DNA from: Trabulsiella odontotermitis
GTDB lineage: Bacteria; Pseudomonadota; Gammaproteobacteria; Enterobacterales; Enterobacteriaceae
DNA: 64,000 nucleotides
Assembly (NCBI RefSeq): GCF_030053895.1
Contig: NZ_CP125781.1
Coordinates: 2,418,001-2,482,000, forward strand
Reading direction: 5' to 3'
Both the position numbers and the translations under genes were made by a program. Under the pieces are notes generated by a model that did no database searches, had not been told where the DNA came from, and saw only the letters and a list, made by a program, of their open reading frames with translations. Position 1 is the first letter of the stretch, and every line of letters begins with the position of its first letter. Positions 9,171 through 18,138 of this stretch are shown one piece after another.

Positions 9171-10673
9171 ATGAAAAAAAGTCTGATTGCGGCAGGCATC
9201 ATTGTCGCTCTGGGAGTGGTATGGACAGGCGGCGCCTGGTATACCGGTAAGCAGCTCGAAACCCATATGACTGAGATGCTGGCGCAAGCAAACGCGCAAA
9301 TTAAACGCACTTCGTCTGCGGCGGGTCTGGAACTGGTTCATCAGAATTACCAGCGTGGCCTGTTCTCAAGCCAGCTTGACCTGGTGATCAAACCGGTCGA
9401 TGGCGCAACGCAAAGCTGGCTGAAGCCCGGCCAGACTATCGTCATGAAAGAAAGCATCGATCATGGCCCCTTCCCGCTGGCGGCGCTGAAATCCTTTAAT
9501 CTGATGCCGATGATGGCCTCCGTGAAAACCGTGCTGGTGAATAACGCGGTGACCAAACCGTTGTTCGATCTGGCTAACGGCCAGTCTTTCGTTGAGTCGG
9601 ATACCCGCATCAGCTACAACGGCGACACCCGTTCTCTGATCACCCTGAAGCCGCTGAAACGTGAAGCAGGTCAGGAAAAACTGTCGCTGAGCGGCGGTGA
9701 GTTTACCTTTGATGCGGACCGTGACGGCACCGCGTTTTCGCTGTCCGGCTCCGTGCCGAGCGCGTTAATCGAGACCGTCAACGAAAACGGTATGCGGGTT
9801 AAGCTGACGCTTGATAACCTCACCACCGACGGCGCCAGCAAGCGTGCCAGTTTCGACGAGTACGTGGGTAACCAGAAAATCGCCCTTGATAAGCTGGCGA
9901 TCTCAATGGAAGGCGTTGACCTTGGGCAACTGGAAGGCCTGACTGTCGAAGGCCGGGCCGATCTGGCCGCTGACGGTAAAACCGTGAACAGCCAGATTGA
10001 TTACACGCTCAACAGCCTGAAACTTAAAAATCAGGATATGGGCAGCGGTAAGCTGACGCTGAAAGTGGGCAACATCGACGGGGCTATCTGGCACGAGTTT
10101 AACCAGACCTATAACGCGCAAGCCCAGAAGGTGTTGCAGGAAGCTGATCTTGCGAACGATCCGGAAGCGTATCAGCAACAGGCGGCAGAAGCCCTGCTCA
10201 GCTCGTTGCCGATCCTGCTGAAAGCCGAGCCGGTGATCACCGTCGCCCCGCTGAGCTGGAAAAACAGCAAGGGTGAAGCCACCTTTAATCTGTCGCTGTT
10301 CCTGAAGGATCCGGCGAAAAACACTCAGCCACCGCAAACGCTGGCCGGTCAGGTGGATATGTTCGTCAAAAACCTCGACACCAAACTGGTGATCCCGATG
10401 GATATGGCGACCGAGTTCATGACGCAGTCTGCAAGCCTTGAAGGCTATAAGCCGGACGATGCAGCAAAGCTGGCGCAGCAACAGGTGAAAGGCCTGTCGG
10501 CGATGGGCCAGATGTTCCATCTGACTACCGAAGAAAACAACAGCATCACCTCCAGCCTGCAATACACGGCGGGACAGGTGACGCTGAACGGTCAGAAAAT
10601 GTCGCTGGAAGAGTTTGTCGGCATGTTTGGCGGAGTGCTGAATTTGCAGGCACCGGATGCGCCGCAAGAGTAA
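9171..10673 (+). CDS. ydgA: YdgA, DUF945 family envelope protein
   Basis: A 500-residue DUF945 protein. A signal peptide or anchor covers about residues 4-22 (LIAAGIIVALGVVWTGGAWY), and the rest reads as soluble periplasmic sequence with regular beta-type alternation. E. coli YdgA has been described as an envelope protein without an assigned reaction, related to YihF. It follows manA by about 100 bases and a terminator. In E. coli K-12 the uid genes follow, whereas here malI is next. Confidence 0.9.
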   Translation: MKKSLIAAGIIVALGVVWTGGAWYTGKQLETHMTEMLAQANAQIKRTSSAAGLELVHQNYQRGLFSSQLDLVIKPVDGATQSWLKPGQTIVMKESIDHGPFPLAALKSFNLMPMMASVKTVLVNNAVTKPLFDLANGQSFVESDTRISYNGDTRSLITLKPLKREAGQEKLSLSGGEFTFDADRDGTAFSLSGSVPSALIETVNENGMRVKLTLDNLTTDGASKRASFDEYVGNQKIALDKLAISMEGVDLGQLEGLTVEGRADLAADGKTVNSQIDYTLNSLKLKNQDMGSGKLTLKVGNIDGAIWHEFNQTYNAQAQKVLQEADLANDPEAYQQQAAEALLSSLPILLKAEPVITVAPLSWKNSKGEATFNLSLFLKDPAKNTQPPQTLAGQVDMFVKNLDTKLVIPMDMATEFMTQSASLEGYKPDDAAKLAQQQVKGLSAMGQMFHLTTEENNSITSSLQYTAGQVTLNGQKMSLEEFVGMFGGVLNLQAPDAPQE

Positions 10674-10686
10674 TCGCGTACTGCAC

Positions 10687-10712
10687 AAGCCCCTCACTTG
10701 AGGGGCTTTTTA
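10687..10712. terminator. Bidirectional terminator between ydgA and malI
   Basis: AAGCCCCTCA (10687-10696) pairs with TGAGGGGCTT (10699-10708). A T run follows on the right and an A-rich stretch is on the left, which suits the convergent ydgA and malI ends. The malI stop is at 10710, inside this element. Confidence 0.85.
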
Positions 10713-11738
10713 TTTGCGGGTCACCAGTCGCGGCGGCATGATGTGATTACGCAGCGTAACCTGTCCGGTGTCGAGGCGTTGCAGAATGCGTTCCGCCAGG
10801 CTCTGCCCCATTTCTCTCGCCGGAATGGTCACCCAGGTCAACGGCAGATCGTCCAGCGCCGCTTCCGGCACTTCGGCAAATGCCGCCAGCGTGACGCGCT
10901 GCTCAAAGTAGCTTTCCACGCTGTCTTCACCGCTCTGTTTCCCTGCCCGCATTAAGCCAAACCACGCGCCCATCGCAATCACGCTGTTGTAGCACAGCAC
11001 GGCGGTGATCGTCGGATACTGGCGCAGCAACCCGGTCATCACCTCGGACGCCTGTTTCTGGCTCGACTCACACTCCAGCACCCAGTCGCTGTGAAACGGT
11101 AAACCGTATTTCAGCAACGTGGCACAATAGCCCCCGACGCGTTCGGCGCGGGTCAGAGAAGAACTCTGCCCGCCAAGCCAGGCGATACGCTGGTGACCAC
11201 GGCGAATCAGATGTTCAGTGATTAATTGCGCGGCCTGCATGTTGTCCGGGCGAATAAGATCGACTTCGTCGAGATAGCTGGCGCGGGAGGCAAACACCAG
11301 TGGTACGCCCGCCTCCTCGGCGCGATTGCGCAGTTCCGCGCCACGATCGACGGAACCGGCGATGATCACCCCGTCAACGCCCTGTGACACCAGCGTTTCA
11401 AAGCGATGCAGCATGTTTTCACCATCCGGGCCGCTCTGGGTAAGAAAAACCATTTTTCCCTGCGCTTCCAGCGCTTCGGTTAGCCCCGCCGTCAGTTCCG
11501 CATAAAACGGCGCCGAGAGATCGCCAACAATCAGGCCTATCACCCCCGTCTGCCCGCCGCGCAGTGACGCTGCCTGGCGGTTACGCACAAATCCCAGCTG
11601 TTCGATAGCCTGGTTAACGCGTTCCCCGGTCGCCGACGAAATTCGCCCTTTTCCGCTCAACACCAGCGATACCGTACTGACAGACACCCCTGCCGCCAGC
11701 GCAACATCGTTGATCGTGATCTTTTTTGCGATAGCCAT
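10710..11738 (-). CDS. malI: MalI, LacI-family repressor of malX-malY
   Basis: A 342-residue LacI/GalR-type repressor. The N-terminal helix-turn-helix (ITINDVALAAGVSVSTVSLVL) and hinge (about 1-60) precede a periplasmic-binding-protein-like core. In E. coli MalI represses malXY and itself. Two identical GATAAAACGTTTTATC operators lie between malI and malX. Because malX is broken here, the repressor now controls a truncated PTS gene. Confidence 0.96.
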   Translation of the reverse strand: MAIAKKITINDVALAAGVSVSTVSLVLSGKGRISSATGERVNQAIEQLGFVRNRQAASLRGGQTGVIGLIVGDLSAPFYAELTAGLTEALEAQGKMVFLTQSGPDGENMLHRFETLVSQGVDGVIIAGSVDRGAELRNRAEEAGVPLVFASRASYLDEVDLIRPDNMQAAQLITEHLIRRGHQRIAWLGGQSSSLTRAERVGGYCATLLKYGLPFHSDWVLECESSQKQASEVMTGLLRQYPTITAVLCYNSVIAMGAWFGLMRAGKQSGEDSVESYFEQRVTLAAFAEVPEAALDDLPLTWVTIPAREMGQSLAERILQRLDTGQVTLRNHIMPPRLVTRK

Positions 11739-11767
11739 GTCTTGCGTCTGACTCCCTTTGCCACAGC

Positions 11768-11783
11768 GATAAAACGTTTTATC
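11768..11783. promoter_or_regulatory. MalI operator, malI-proximal
   Basis: GATAAAACGTTTTATC is a perfect 16-bp palindrome 29 bases upstream of the malI start codon. It has the known MalI recognition sequence and probably serves autorepression. Confidence 0.92.
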
Positions 11784-11821
11784 TATGGATGGTCTTTATA
11801 AACGTTATTATCCACTGATTA

Positions 11822-11837
11822 TGTGATTTCTCTCGCA
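11822..11837. promoter_or_regulatory. CRP-like site in the malI-malX intergenic region
   Basis: TGTGA-N6-TCGCA differs by one base from the consensus TGTGA-N6-TCACA. It sits between the two MalI operators. CRP is known to activate both malI and malX in E. coli, which supports the call. Confidence 0.75.
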
Positions 11838-11846
11838 CTAAAATTT

Positions 11847-11862
11847 GATAAAACGTTTTATC
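11847..11862. promoter_or_regulatory. MalI operator, malX-proximal
   Basis: GATAAAACGTTTTATC again, identical to the first copy, 51 bases before the malX start codon. It would repress the malX promoter. Confidence 0.92.
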
Positions 11863-11913
11863 TTGCCGCTTCGTTACACCACACAGCTTATTTTTATAAC
11901 AAGGAGTCGTTTT

Positions 11914-13080
11914 ATGACGGCAAAAGCAGCACCAAAAATCACTCTGTGGGAGTTTTTTCAGCAGCTTGGCAAAACGTTCATGTTGCCTGTGGCGCTGCTC
12001 TCCTTCTGCGGCATCATGTTAGGGATCGGTAGCTCATTAAGCAGCCACGACGTCACCACCCTGTTACCGTGGCTGGACACGCCGCTGTTACAGGCTATTT
12101 TCATCTGGATGAGCAAAGTCGGCTCTTTCGCTTTCAGCTTCCTGCCGGTGATGTTCTGTATCGCTATCCCGCTTGGGCTGGCGCGTGAAAACAAAGGCGT
12201 TGCCGCGTTTGCCGGGTTCGTCGGTTACGCGGTGATGAACCTGGCGGTTAACTTCTGGCTGACGGCGAAAGGCATTCTGCCGACCACCGACGCCGCCATT
12301 CTGAAAGCCAACAATATTCAGAACGTCCTCGGGATCCAGTCCATCGACACCGGGATCCTCGGCGCGGTGATTGCCGGGATCGTGGTCTGGATGCTGCACG
12401 AGCGTTTCCATACCATTCGCCTGCCGGATGCGCTGGCCTTCTTTGGTGGCACCCGCTTTGTGCCGATTGTCACCACGGTGGTGATGGGCCTCGTCGGTCT
12501 GGTGATCCCGCTGGTCTGGCCGGTCTTCGCCATGGGCATCAACGCCCTCGGTCATGTGATCAACAGTGCCGGTGATTTTGGCCCGATGATCTTCGGTACC
12601 GGCGAACGTCTGCTGCTGCCGTTTGGTCTGCACCATATTCTGGTGGCGTTGATCCGCTTTACCGAAGCGGGCGGCACCATGGACGTGTGCGGACATACCG
12701 TTAACGGCGCGTTGACGATTTTCCAGGCGCAACTGAGCTGCCCGGAAACCCACGGTTTTGCGGAAAGCGCCACCCGCTTCCTCTCTCAGGGGAAAATGCC
12801 GGCGTTCCTCGGCGGCCTGCCCGGTGCTGCGCTGGCGATGTACCACTGCGCCCGTCCTGAAAACCGTCATAAAATTAAAGGACTGCTGATTTCTGGCGTG
12901 ATTGCCTGCGTCGTCGGCGGCACCACTGAACCGCTGGAATTCCTGTTCCTGTTCGTGGCGCCGGTGCTGTATATCATCCACGCGCTGCTGACTGGTCTGG
13001 GCTTCACCATGATGGCGATCCTCGGCGTGACCATCGGTAACACTAAAGTAAAATACACCTCATTAAGAATTGAGGCGTAA
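11914..13080 (+). pseudogene. malX: malX 5' part: PTS EIICB truncated by island insertion
   Basis: Codons 1-377 match the membrane EIIC domain of MalX, a glucose/maltose-type PTS permease (start MTAKAAPKITLWEFFQQLG, AAGGAG ahead of the ATG). The frame leaves malX at 13044, after IGNT, and runs 11 more island-derived codons to a TAA at 13078-13080. The remaining EIIC end and the whole EIIB domain lie at 30769-31233, beyond the island. A larger open frame beginning at 11845 is not needed, since the MalX start is conserved. The truncated product lacks the EIIB cysteine and should not phosphorylate sugar. Confidence 0.95.
13039..13043 (+). repeat. attL: left junction of the malX island (AACAC)
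   Basis: AACAC at 13039-13043 is repeated at 30769-30773. Left of it the sequence is malX. Right of it the malX frame is lost and the serine recombinase gene begins within 90 bases. The restored attB around the join contains the short dyad CGGTAACACCG. Confidence 0.88.
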
Positions 13081-13129
13081 AAACAGCTATACCTGTCGCC
13101 CCAATGGATTACCAAGGAGGTGATGACCA

Positions 13130-14899
13130 ATGTCTGCACATGTTACAATCTTAAGAAATACAGTACTTCCAGTGAAATTCAATACCATGAATCGTCCACG
13201 CTTATATTCATATATCCGTTACTCCAGCGAACGACAAGGTAAAGGTAGTTCGATTGAGCGTCAGAAGAGCTACATTGCTGAAATGGCAAAACAGATTGCT
13301 ACTGAGTACGATCTGGAGATTTTCGAGGAATACCAAGATTTAGGGGTATCCGCGTACAAGGGTAAAAACGTTCAGGAAGGAGCTTTATCGGATTTCATAG
13401 ACCAAGTTGAATCCGGTTTGATCCCAAAGGGGTCTTTCCTCTTGATTGAATCCCTTGATCGCTTCTCACGCCAGAACGCCATGCAAGCGGTTAACCTTTT
13501 CACCAGCTTATTACTTAATGGCATCACGGTAATTACCGGGATTGATAAACAGGTTTACAGACAGACTGAAGTAAACACCGAGACATTGCAGCAACTGATG
13601 TTTAGCGTGATGTTGTTCAGCCGTGCAAACGAAGAAAGTTCAACCAAATCACACCGCACCATTGCAAGTGCTCTGTCCAAGATCAGACGTCACCAGGAAC
13701 GGAAACCAGGTGATCCTGTAGTCGCAATTAAAGAGTTAGGGTCGGATAAATGGTGGACAGATTCAAGTACTGGATATGTCAATCCGCATCCAGTCCTGTT
13801 CCCCATAGCAAAAAAAATTATCCAGTTAAAACAAGACGGTTGGTCAAATCGGATGATCCTTCAACATCTGAAAAACAACTACGATGGACCGGTTATTGGC
13901 AACAAAAAATCAAAAGGTATATGGAATATGCAGCATTGTTCCAGAATCCTTGAACCTGCCATTTATGGACGAAAAGTAATCACTGTAAACAATGCAGAAT
14001 ACGTTCTGGATGATTATTACCCTGCGATCATCAGCAAAGATGAATATGAAGCGTTAAAGCTCCAAGTTGGAAACAAAGGATTTGCCCCGAATCGCGAGAG
14101 TAATCCAGAAATACCATTACTTTCCGGTATTGGTATTTTGCACTGTGCGCACTGCTCATGTTACATGGTTAAGGCTAAATCAACCCTTAAAAACCATCCA
14201 CATGCTTACCGTTACCAATGTGCATCCAGAGATTTACATCAAGATTGTAATAAGTGGGGATTCAGGGCAAGCACCCTTGAAAGGACGATTTTACAACTAA
14301 TAGCCGATAGAATATTCTTACAGACGAAATATCAACCATCTGGTTTAGAAGGGAAAATAGCGGACATACAATCGCAAATTGAGAACTATGTATTGGCTAT
14401 AGGTTCAGCTAAAAGCCCTGAGATCATTAATAGCCTCACTTCGCAAATTGATCAACTAGAACAAGAAAAACAAAGTCTGATAGTGGAAAAAAGACTATAC
14501 GATGAATCAATCGTGCAAATGAACACTGAAGGTTGGGACAAGTTCAGGAAGTTTGACATTGATGACGCACTTAACCCTTTACGCACAAAAATAAGAGCAA
14601 ACATTAAGACCGTTATTATGCGCGTAGATTGCTCCAGAATAGATAAGAAACACAACTTGTTTACCATCACATACCGCGATCAGCATAAACAGCGTATCGT
14701 TATCGAAAACAACTCAGGCTGGAAGAAGGGTAAGATTTATGTTGAAGCGCAGACTATCAACGATATTCAAATTCTTGAATCTGAAGGTTTGATACTGCAT
14801 GACCATATTGACATATTGATCAACCGAGACAAGTTCATGACGGAAGCGAAAAAACGACTAGATCATCCCCGAACACTGATCGATGAACTGACGGAATAA
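13130..14899 (+). CDS. Large serine recombinase (island integrase)
   Basis: A 589-residue large serine recombinase. The N-terminal catalytic domain (about 20-170) begins YSYIRYSSERQGKGSSIERQ, with Ser32 as the likely nucleophile, and includes the IESLDRFSRQNA block. The Recombinase domain (about 190-310) follows. A zinc ribbon has CAHC (about 340) and later Cys residues in YQCASRDLHQDC. A coiled-coil stretch lies at about 410-460. A strong AAGGAGGTG lies 9 bases before the ATG at 13130. The inner ATG at 13187 (MNRPRLYSYIR) is a second option. Its position beside attL makes it the likely integrase. Confidence 0.95.
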   Translation: MSAHVTILRNTVLPVKFNTMNRPRLYSYIRYSSERQGKGSSIERQKSYIAEMAKQIATEYDLEIFEEYQDLGVSAYKGKNVQEGALSDFIDQVESGLIPKGSFLLIESLDRFSRQNAMQAVNLFTSLLLNGITVITGIDKQVYRQTEVNTETLQQLMFSVMLFSRANEESSTKSHRTIASALSKIRRHQERKPGDPVVAIKELGSDKWWTDSSTGYVNPHPVLFPIAKKIIQLKQDGWSNRMILQHLKNNYDGPVIGNKKSKGIWNMQHCSRILEPAIYGRKVITVNNAEYVLDDYYPAIISKDEYEALKLQVGNKGFAPNRESNPEIPLLSGIGILHCAHCSCYMVKAKSTLKNHPHAYRYQCASRDLHQDCNKWGFRASTLERTILQLIADRIFLQTKYQPSGLEGKIADIQSQIENYVLAIGSAKSPEIINSLTSQIDQLEQEKQSLIVEKRLYDESIVQMNTEGWDKFRKFDIDDALNPLRTKIRANIKTVIMRVDCSRIDKKHNLFTITYRDQHKQRIVIENNSGWKKGKIYVEAQTINDIQILESEGLILHDHIDILINRDKFMTEAKKRLDHPRTLIDELTE

Positions 14900-15457
14900 A
14901 GGTAAGTGTTAGTGCCATTGTAAAATTGCCCCACAGAAATGTTAGCGTAATCCATCGCTATATAGCCATGAATCGCTCTGTATCTTGTCAGAGCGATTAA
15001 AGCAGACTTCAGGCATCGTTCAATATAAAACCCCCGTAAAACTTGATACAGAGCGTTGTAGAGCAAGGGTTCAAAATTACATCGTATTCATTCTGTCAAC
15101 GAACTGTACTTATTGCACCGCTCCTTATCGAAACACCTCTATGGTTGCCGGAAACCCCGCACAAAGTAGATTGTTATGTCTTTCAATCGCAGTATTCAAG
15201 ACTAACCGCTGCCCGCCGCCCGATGTTAACACCAAGCATATGAACCATTTTAAAACCCTTTAAAAACAATACCCTTCGCATCTTCCCCCTCTTCTCCCCA
15301 TGTTAATCGATCGTTTTTACAGATCAATTATACGATATTGATAGATTTCATAGATCAATGTAAGATCATGATTCTTCGGTTAGTGTTTCTCGTAAACAAG
15401 ACTCACGGAATGAATACTCTGTCCACGATGGAGTGCGAAAGAAAGAAGGTATCCAGA
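14900..15457. other. Gap without a gene, AT-rich, with one strong inverted repeat
   Basis: No convincing gene is seen in these 558 bases. AATCGCTCTG (14971-14980) and CAGAGCGATT (14989-14998) form a perfect 10-bp stem around 8 bases. It could end the integrase transcript, though no T run follows. The stretch 15320-15370 is rich in GATC and carries the repeated word AGATCAAT, a possible regulator site before the next operon. Confidence 0.4.
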
Positions 15458-16219
15458 ATGACAATTCTTATTAAAACGCTAAAAATCATGGCGTCAGGTG
15501 TTGTTTTCGTTTCAGGTTTAACCACCGCCTCCAGTACCGTGTATTTCTTGCCAGAGGCAAAATCAATGGGTGTCGCCAGCAGCGACAAAAACGCACTGAT
15601 GTTTCTCGGGATGGACAGGGATGTAAATCTGAAGGGGATATGCTTCGCGATGACAAAGCAATCCTCATCAATCATTCCGCTGGTAGATATCACTGCTACA
15701 ACTGATAACGGCAGATTCACGATGCACGGGTTACGCCCTAATGTCAGTGATACTAAAGAAGTCGCTTGTTCCTTCGGGTCCGAAGCTGGTGATTTCTTGA
15801 CTGGCATTTCGAAGTCAACAGCCGTTAACGTGAAGCTGGATTTCAATGGCGAGATCCGCAATTACAGTTTCGACACCACTGAGTTCGGAAAAATGTTGAC
15901 TGCCAATGGGAAAAGCGTGTGGGAAAAAGCAGCTAAAGACTACGCTCAGGGAGTACGTGCCCCCGTTTTCTATAGCAGCGGCAGCGAGGCCCCCAAAAAC
16001 AATAAAGTAACCTCAAATGTCGATACACCCAGTTATGAAGCAAGCGATGAGAAACTTAATGCTGTCTGGAAAAGACTTAGTCCTGAAACACGAAAACGTT
16101 TACTCCCTTCTCAAAGAGAATGGATAAAGCAAAAATCCGCCTGCAATAATGAGCAGAAATGTCTTATCGACATGACGAACAATCGCATTCGTGAACTGGA
16201 ATCTGAACATGGAAAATAA
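15458..16219 (+). CDS. Exported protein with LprI-like C-terminal domain, function unknown
   Basis: The chosen start (MTILIKTLKIMASGVVF) has GAAGG 9 bases upstream and gives 253 residues with a signal peptide (about 1-26). An upstream frame from 15338 would bury this signal and is less likely. The middle part was not recognised. The last 60 residues (SDEKLNAVWKRLSPETRKR, then PSQREWIKQKSACN) resemble the lysozyme-inhibitor LprI/DUF1311 domain, with its paired cysteines and LNxxW...L...QxxW pattern. It overlaps the next gene by 11 bases and begins a three-gene operon. A periplasmic or envelope role is inferred. Confidence 0.75.
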   Translation: MTILIKTLKIMASGVVFVSGLTTASSTVYFLPEAKSMGVASSDKNALMFLGMDRDVNLKGICFAMTKQSSSIIPLVDITATTDNGRFTMHGLRPNVSDTKEVACSFGSEAGDFLTGISKSTAVNVKLDFNGEIRNYSFDTTEFGKMLTANGKSVWEKAAKDYAQGVRAPVFYSSGSEAPKNNKVTSNVDTPSYEASDEKLNAVWKRLSPETRKRLLPSQREWIKQKSACNNEQKCLIDMTNNRIRELESEHGK

Positions 16220-16577
16220 TGCGCTGGCTTTGGTTTTAAAAAACGATTGGGTAGCTTTATCTTCTTCTAATGCCTATACAGGAAAATACACGGTCGGACG
16301 ATTTCACCTGACAGATACGTTTATCATTGAGTATATGAAGTTGATACATGAAATCGAAATACCTGATTCATGGGTCAGTAGCAGTTTCACTAACATACCA
16401 GATACCGATACCCGTAGGGTTATGTATATGGAAGGCTGCGATATGTTATCGAAAGAAACAATGAACGAAATTCGTAATACGGTGAAGTCCCCAACAGACA
16501 ATATGAAAATACACCGCAATGGCAATCATGTTACCAAAATAGAATTCATGGAAGAACGAAATGAAATCACCCTATGA
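16209..16577 (+). CDS. Hypothetical small protein in the LprI/OB-fold operon
   Basis: A 122-residue protein from the ATG at 16209 (MENNALALVLKNDWVAL). An ATG-less upstream extension to 16191 is possible. No family was recognised. The sequence is soluble, without a signal peptide or membrane segment, and slightly acidic. It overlaps the upstream gene by 11 bases and the downstream one by 17, so the three are probably translationally coupled and act together. Confidence 0.6.
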   Translation: MENNALALVLKNDWVALSSSNAYTGKYTVGRFHLTDTFIIEYMKLIHEIEIPDSWVSSSFTNIPDTDTRRVMYMEGCDMLSKETMNEIRNTVKSPTDNMKIHRNGNHVTKIEFMEERNEITL

Positions 16578-17157
16578 ACGTTATATTAAAATAGCAGTCA
16601 TAACCGTCGCAATAGCCTACGGCATCAATCTCCTTTACGGGCTGACGCCCCCCCCATATCAGCCTAAAACCCCCGAAGTGAAGGCCAAGGTAAATGCTGA
16701 TACCGTAACTCAGCAACAACCTGAGCAACCATCCAAACCATCGATAATCGATATACTTCCGCGAATGTATACAACAGGGGAAGTTTATGCGCGGTTTGAA
16801 CAACATGAATTCAGGGCAACAAATGACTTCAAAAAATGTCAGTTAATGGTAACAGGAAAAATAACTGGTATCGGTACTGTTACTTTCAGAAAAAATCCTG
16901 TAGTAACATTGGGTATTCCCGGTTCAGATGAAGGCCTGAAGTTCATATTTGAAGATACGAATTACAATAACGATAAAGTTGCTGCATTGAATATTGGGGA
17001 TCTGATTATAATCGCCGGGAAGAATGCACGACCAGGAACCTTTGGTGGTATCTTTCTTGATGACTCGAAGATAATGACTGATATGATTTCAAAGAAGAAA
17101 CGACAAATTTTGGTTGTCAATGGTGGCGTTTACGACCGGGAAATTTGCCAGAAGTAG
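16561..17157 (+). CDS. Membrane-anchored OB-fold-like protein, function unknown
   Basis: A 198-residue protein with one N-terminal membrane segment (about 9-27), a proline/glutamine-rich linker (about 30-65), and a C-terminal domain from about residue 70. The C-terminal pattern (YARFEQHEFRATNDFKKCQL, VTGKITGIG, then LNIGDLIIIAGK) resembles the tRNA_anti-like OB-fold family found in many envelope proteins. It is the last of three overlapping genes. Topology suggests a periplasmic OB domain held at the inner membrane. The assignment is by motif impression only. Confidence 0.6.
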   Translation: MKSPYERYIKIAVITVAIAYGINLLYGLTPPPYQPKTPEVKAKVNADTVTQQQPEQPSKPSIIDILPRMYTTGEVYARFEQHEFRATNDFKKCQLMVTGKITGIGTVTFRKNPVVTLGIPGSDEGLKFIFEDTNYNNDKVAALNIGDLIIIAGKNARPGTFGGIFLDDSKIMTDMISKKKRQILVVNGGVYDREICQK

Positions 17158-17314
17158 CGTTGTCCTTGCCCTTGAAATGGAGGGGGAGAATCCCCTCCAT
17201 CACCCCTTCAACAGGTATTGGCGCAAGCAGGAATCGAGTTTGAAGGGAGCTGCATTGCAAATTGTTTTGCGAAGCATCGCCAGTAAGATGGTACTCGAAT
17301 TGTGCTTCATAACA

Positions 17315-18004
17315 TTAAAGCAGGGCCTGCCCTGCAAAATGACCAATCCCCATAGACAAAAGCATAGCCATGGTACTCCAGAACGTAATTCTTATGATCG
17401 CCCTGACAGGAGAGGCTTTACTCAAAACCGAAGATATATAGCCAAGGACTGCCAGTGAAAAAAGGGTGGAAAGGATTATCAACAAAAAAGCCAGTTTCAG
17501 AGGGGAGAGCCATGCCACGATTAAGGGTAACACCGCACCAGCGGAAAAACTCAGGGCAGAAAAGACAGCTGCCTGTAGGGGCTGTGCAGAATTTATATCC
17601 GTCAACCCCAGTTCTTCACGGGCATGAGCATCCAGGGCATCTTTGACCATAAGTTGCTCCGCAACCTGCCGGGCAAGCTCTGGCTCCAGTCCACGTTGCA
17701 TATAAAGTGAAGTCAGTTCCCGCACCTCTCCCTGATAATCAGTTTCCAGCTCCCTTTTTTCCTGGGCAAGTGCTGCGTTTTCGGTATCCGCCTGAGATGA
17801 GACGGAAACATATTCCCCTGTAGCCATTGACATAGCTCCGGCAACCAGTCCTGCAACACCTGCAAGTAAAACACCGGAAGGACTGCTATTTGCAGATGCA
17901 ACCCCAAGAACAAGGCTCGCTGTCGAAACAATTCCGTCATTTGCCCCCAGTACAGCTGCCCTCAGCCATCCCACTTTTTCGATACTATGTCGTTCAAGAT
18001 GCAT
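17315..18004 (-). CDS. VIT/CCC1-family Fe2+/Mn2+ transporter
   Basis: A 229-residue VIT1/CCC1-type membrane protein. The first helix block GWLRAAVLGANDGIVSTASLVLG and the following AGAMSMATGEYVSVSSQAD are the family hallmarks. A charged cytosolic segment rich in Glu (about 75-130) suits the metal-binding loop between TM2 and TM3. Three more helices end the protein. Members move ferrous iron or manganese out of the cytosol. It belongs to the island's metal module, 134 bases downstream of the b561-like gene in the same direction. Confidence 0.88.
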   Translation of the reverse strand: MHLERHSIEKVGWLRAAVLGANDGIVSTASLVLGVASANSSPSGVLLAGVAGLVAGAMSMATGEYVSVSSQADTENAALAQEKRELETDYQGEVRELTSLYMQRGLEPELARQVAEQLMVKDALDAHAREELGLTDINSAQPLQAAVFSALSFSAGAVLPLIVAWLSPLKLAFLLIILSTLFSLAVLGYISSVLSKASPVRAIIRITFWSTMAMLLSMGIGHFAGQALL

Positions 18005-18138
18005 ATATTTTTTCCTTCAAATACGCATACTCATCGGAATTACGGATAAATAGAAAATGCATTGACGGATAAATGCGCGGTTATAGTCTGTTTTAGCCAA
18101 CCATTACAGGGCATCTTATCCATCATAAACCTACAGCA

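Noticed and set aside
11845..11913. Upstream extension of malX by 23 codons
   Set aside because: The extension runs through the MalI operator, and the ATG at 11914 has a good AAGGAG and matches E. coli MalX.
17114..17458. 114-codon plus-strand frame overlapping the OB-fold and VIT genes
   Set aside because: It overlaps two better-supported genes on both sides and its translation looks like shadow sequence.
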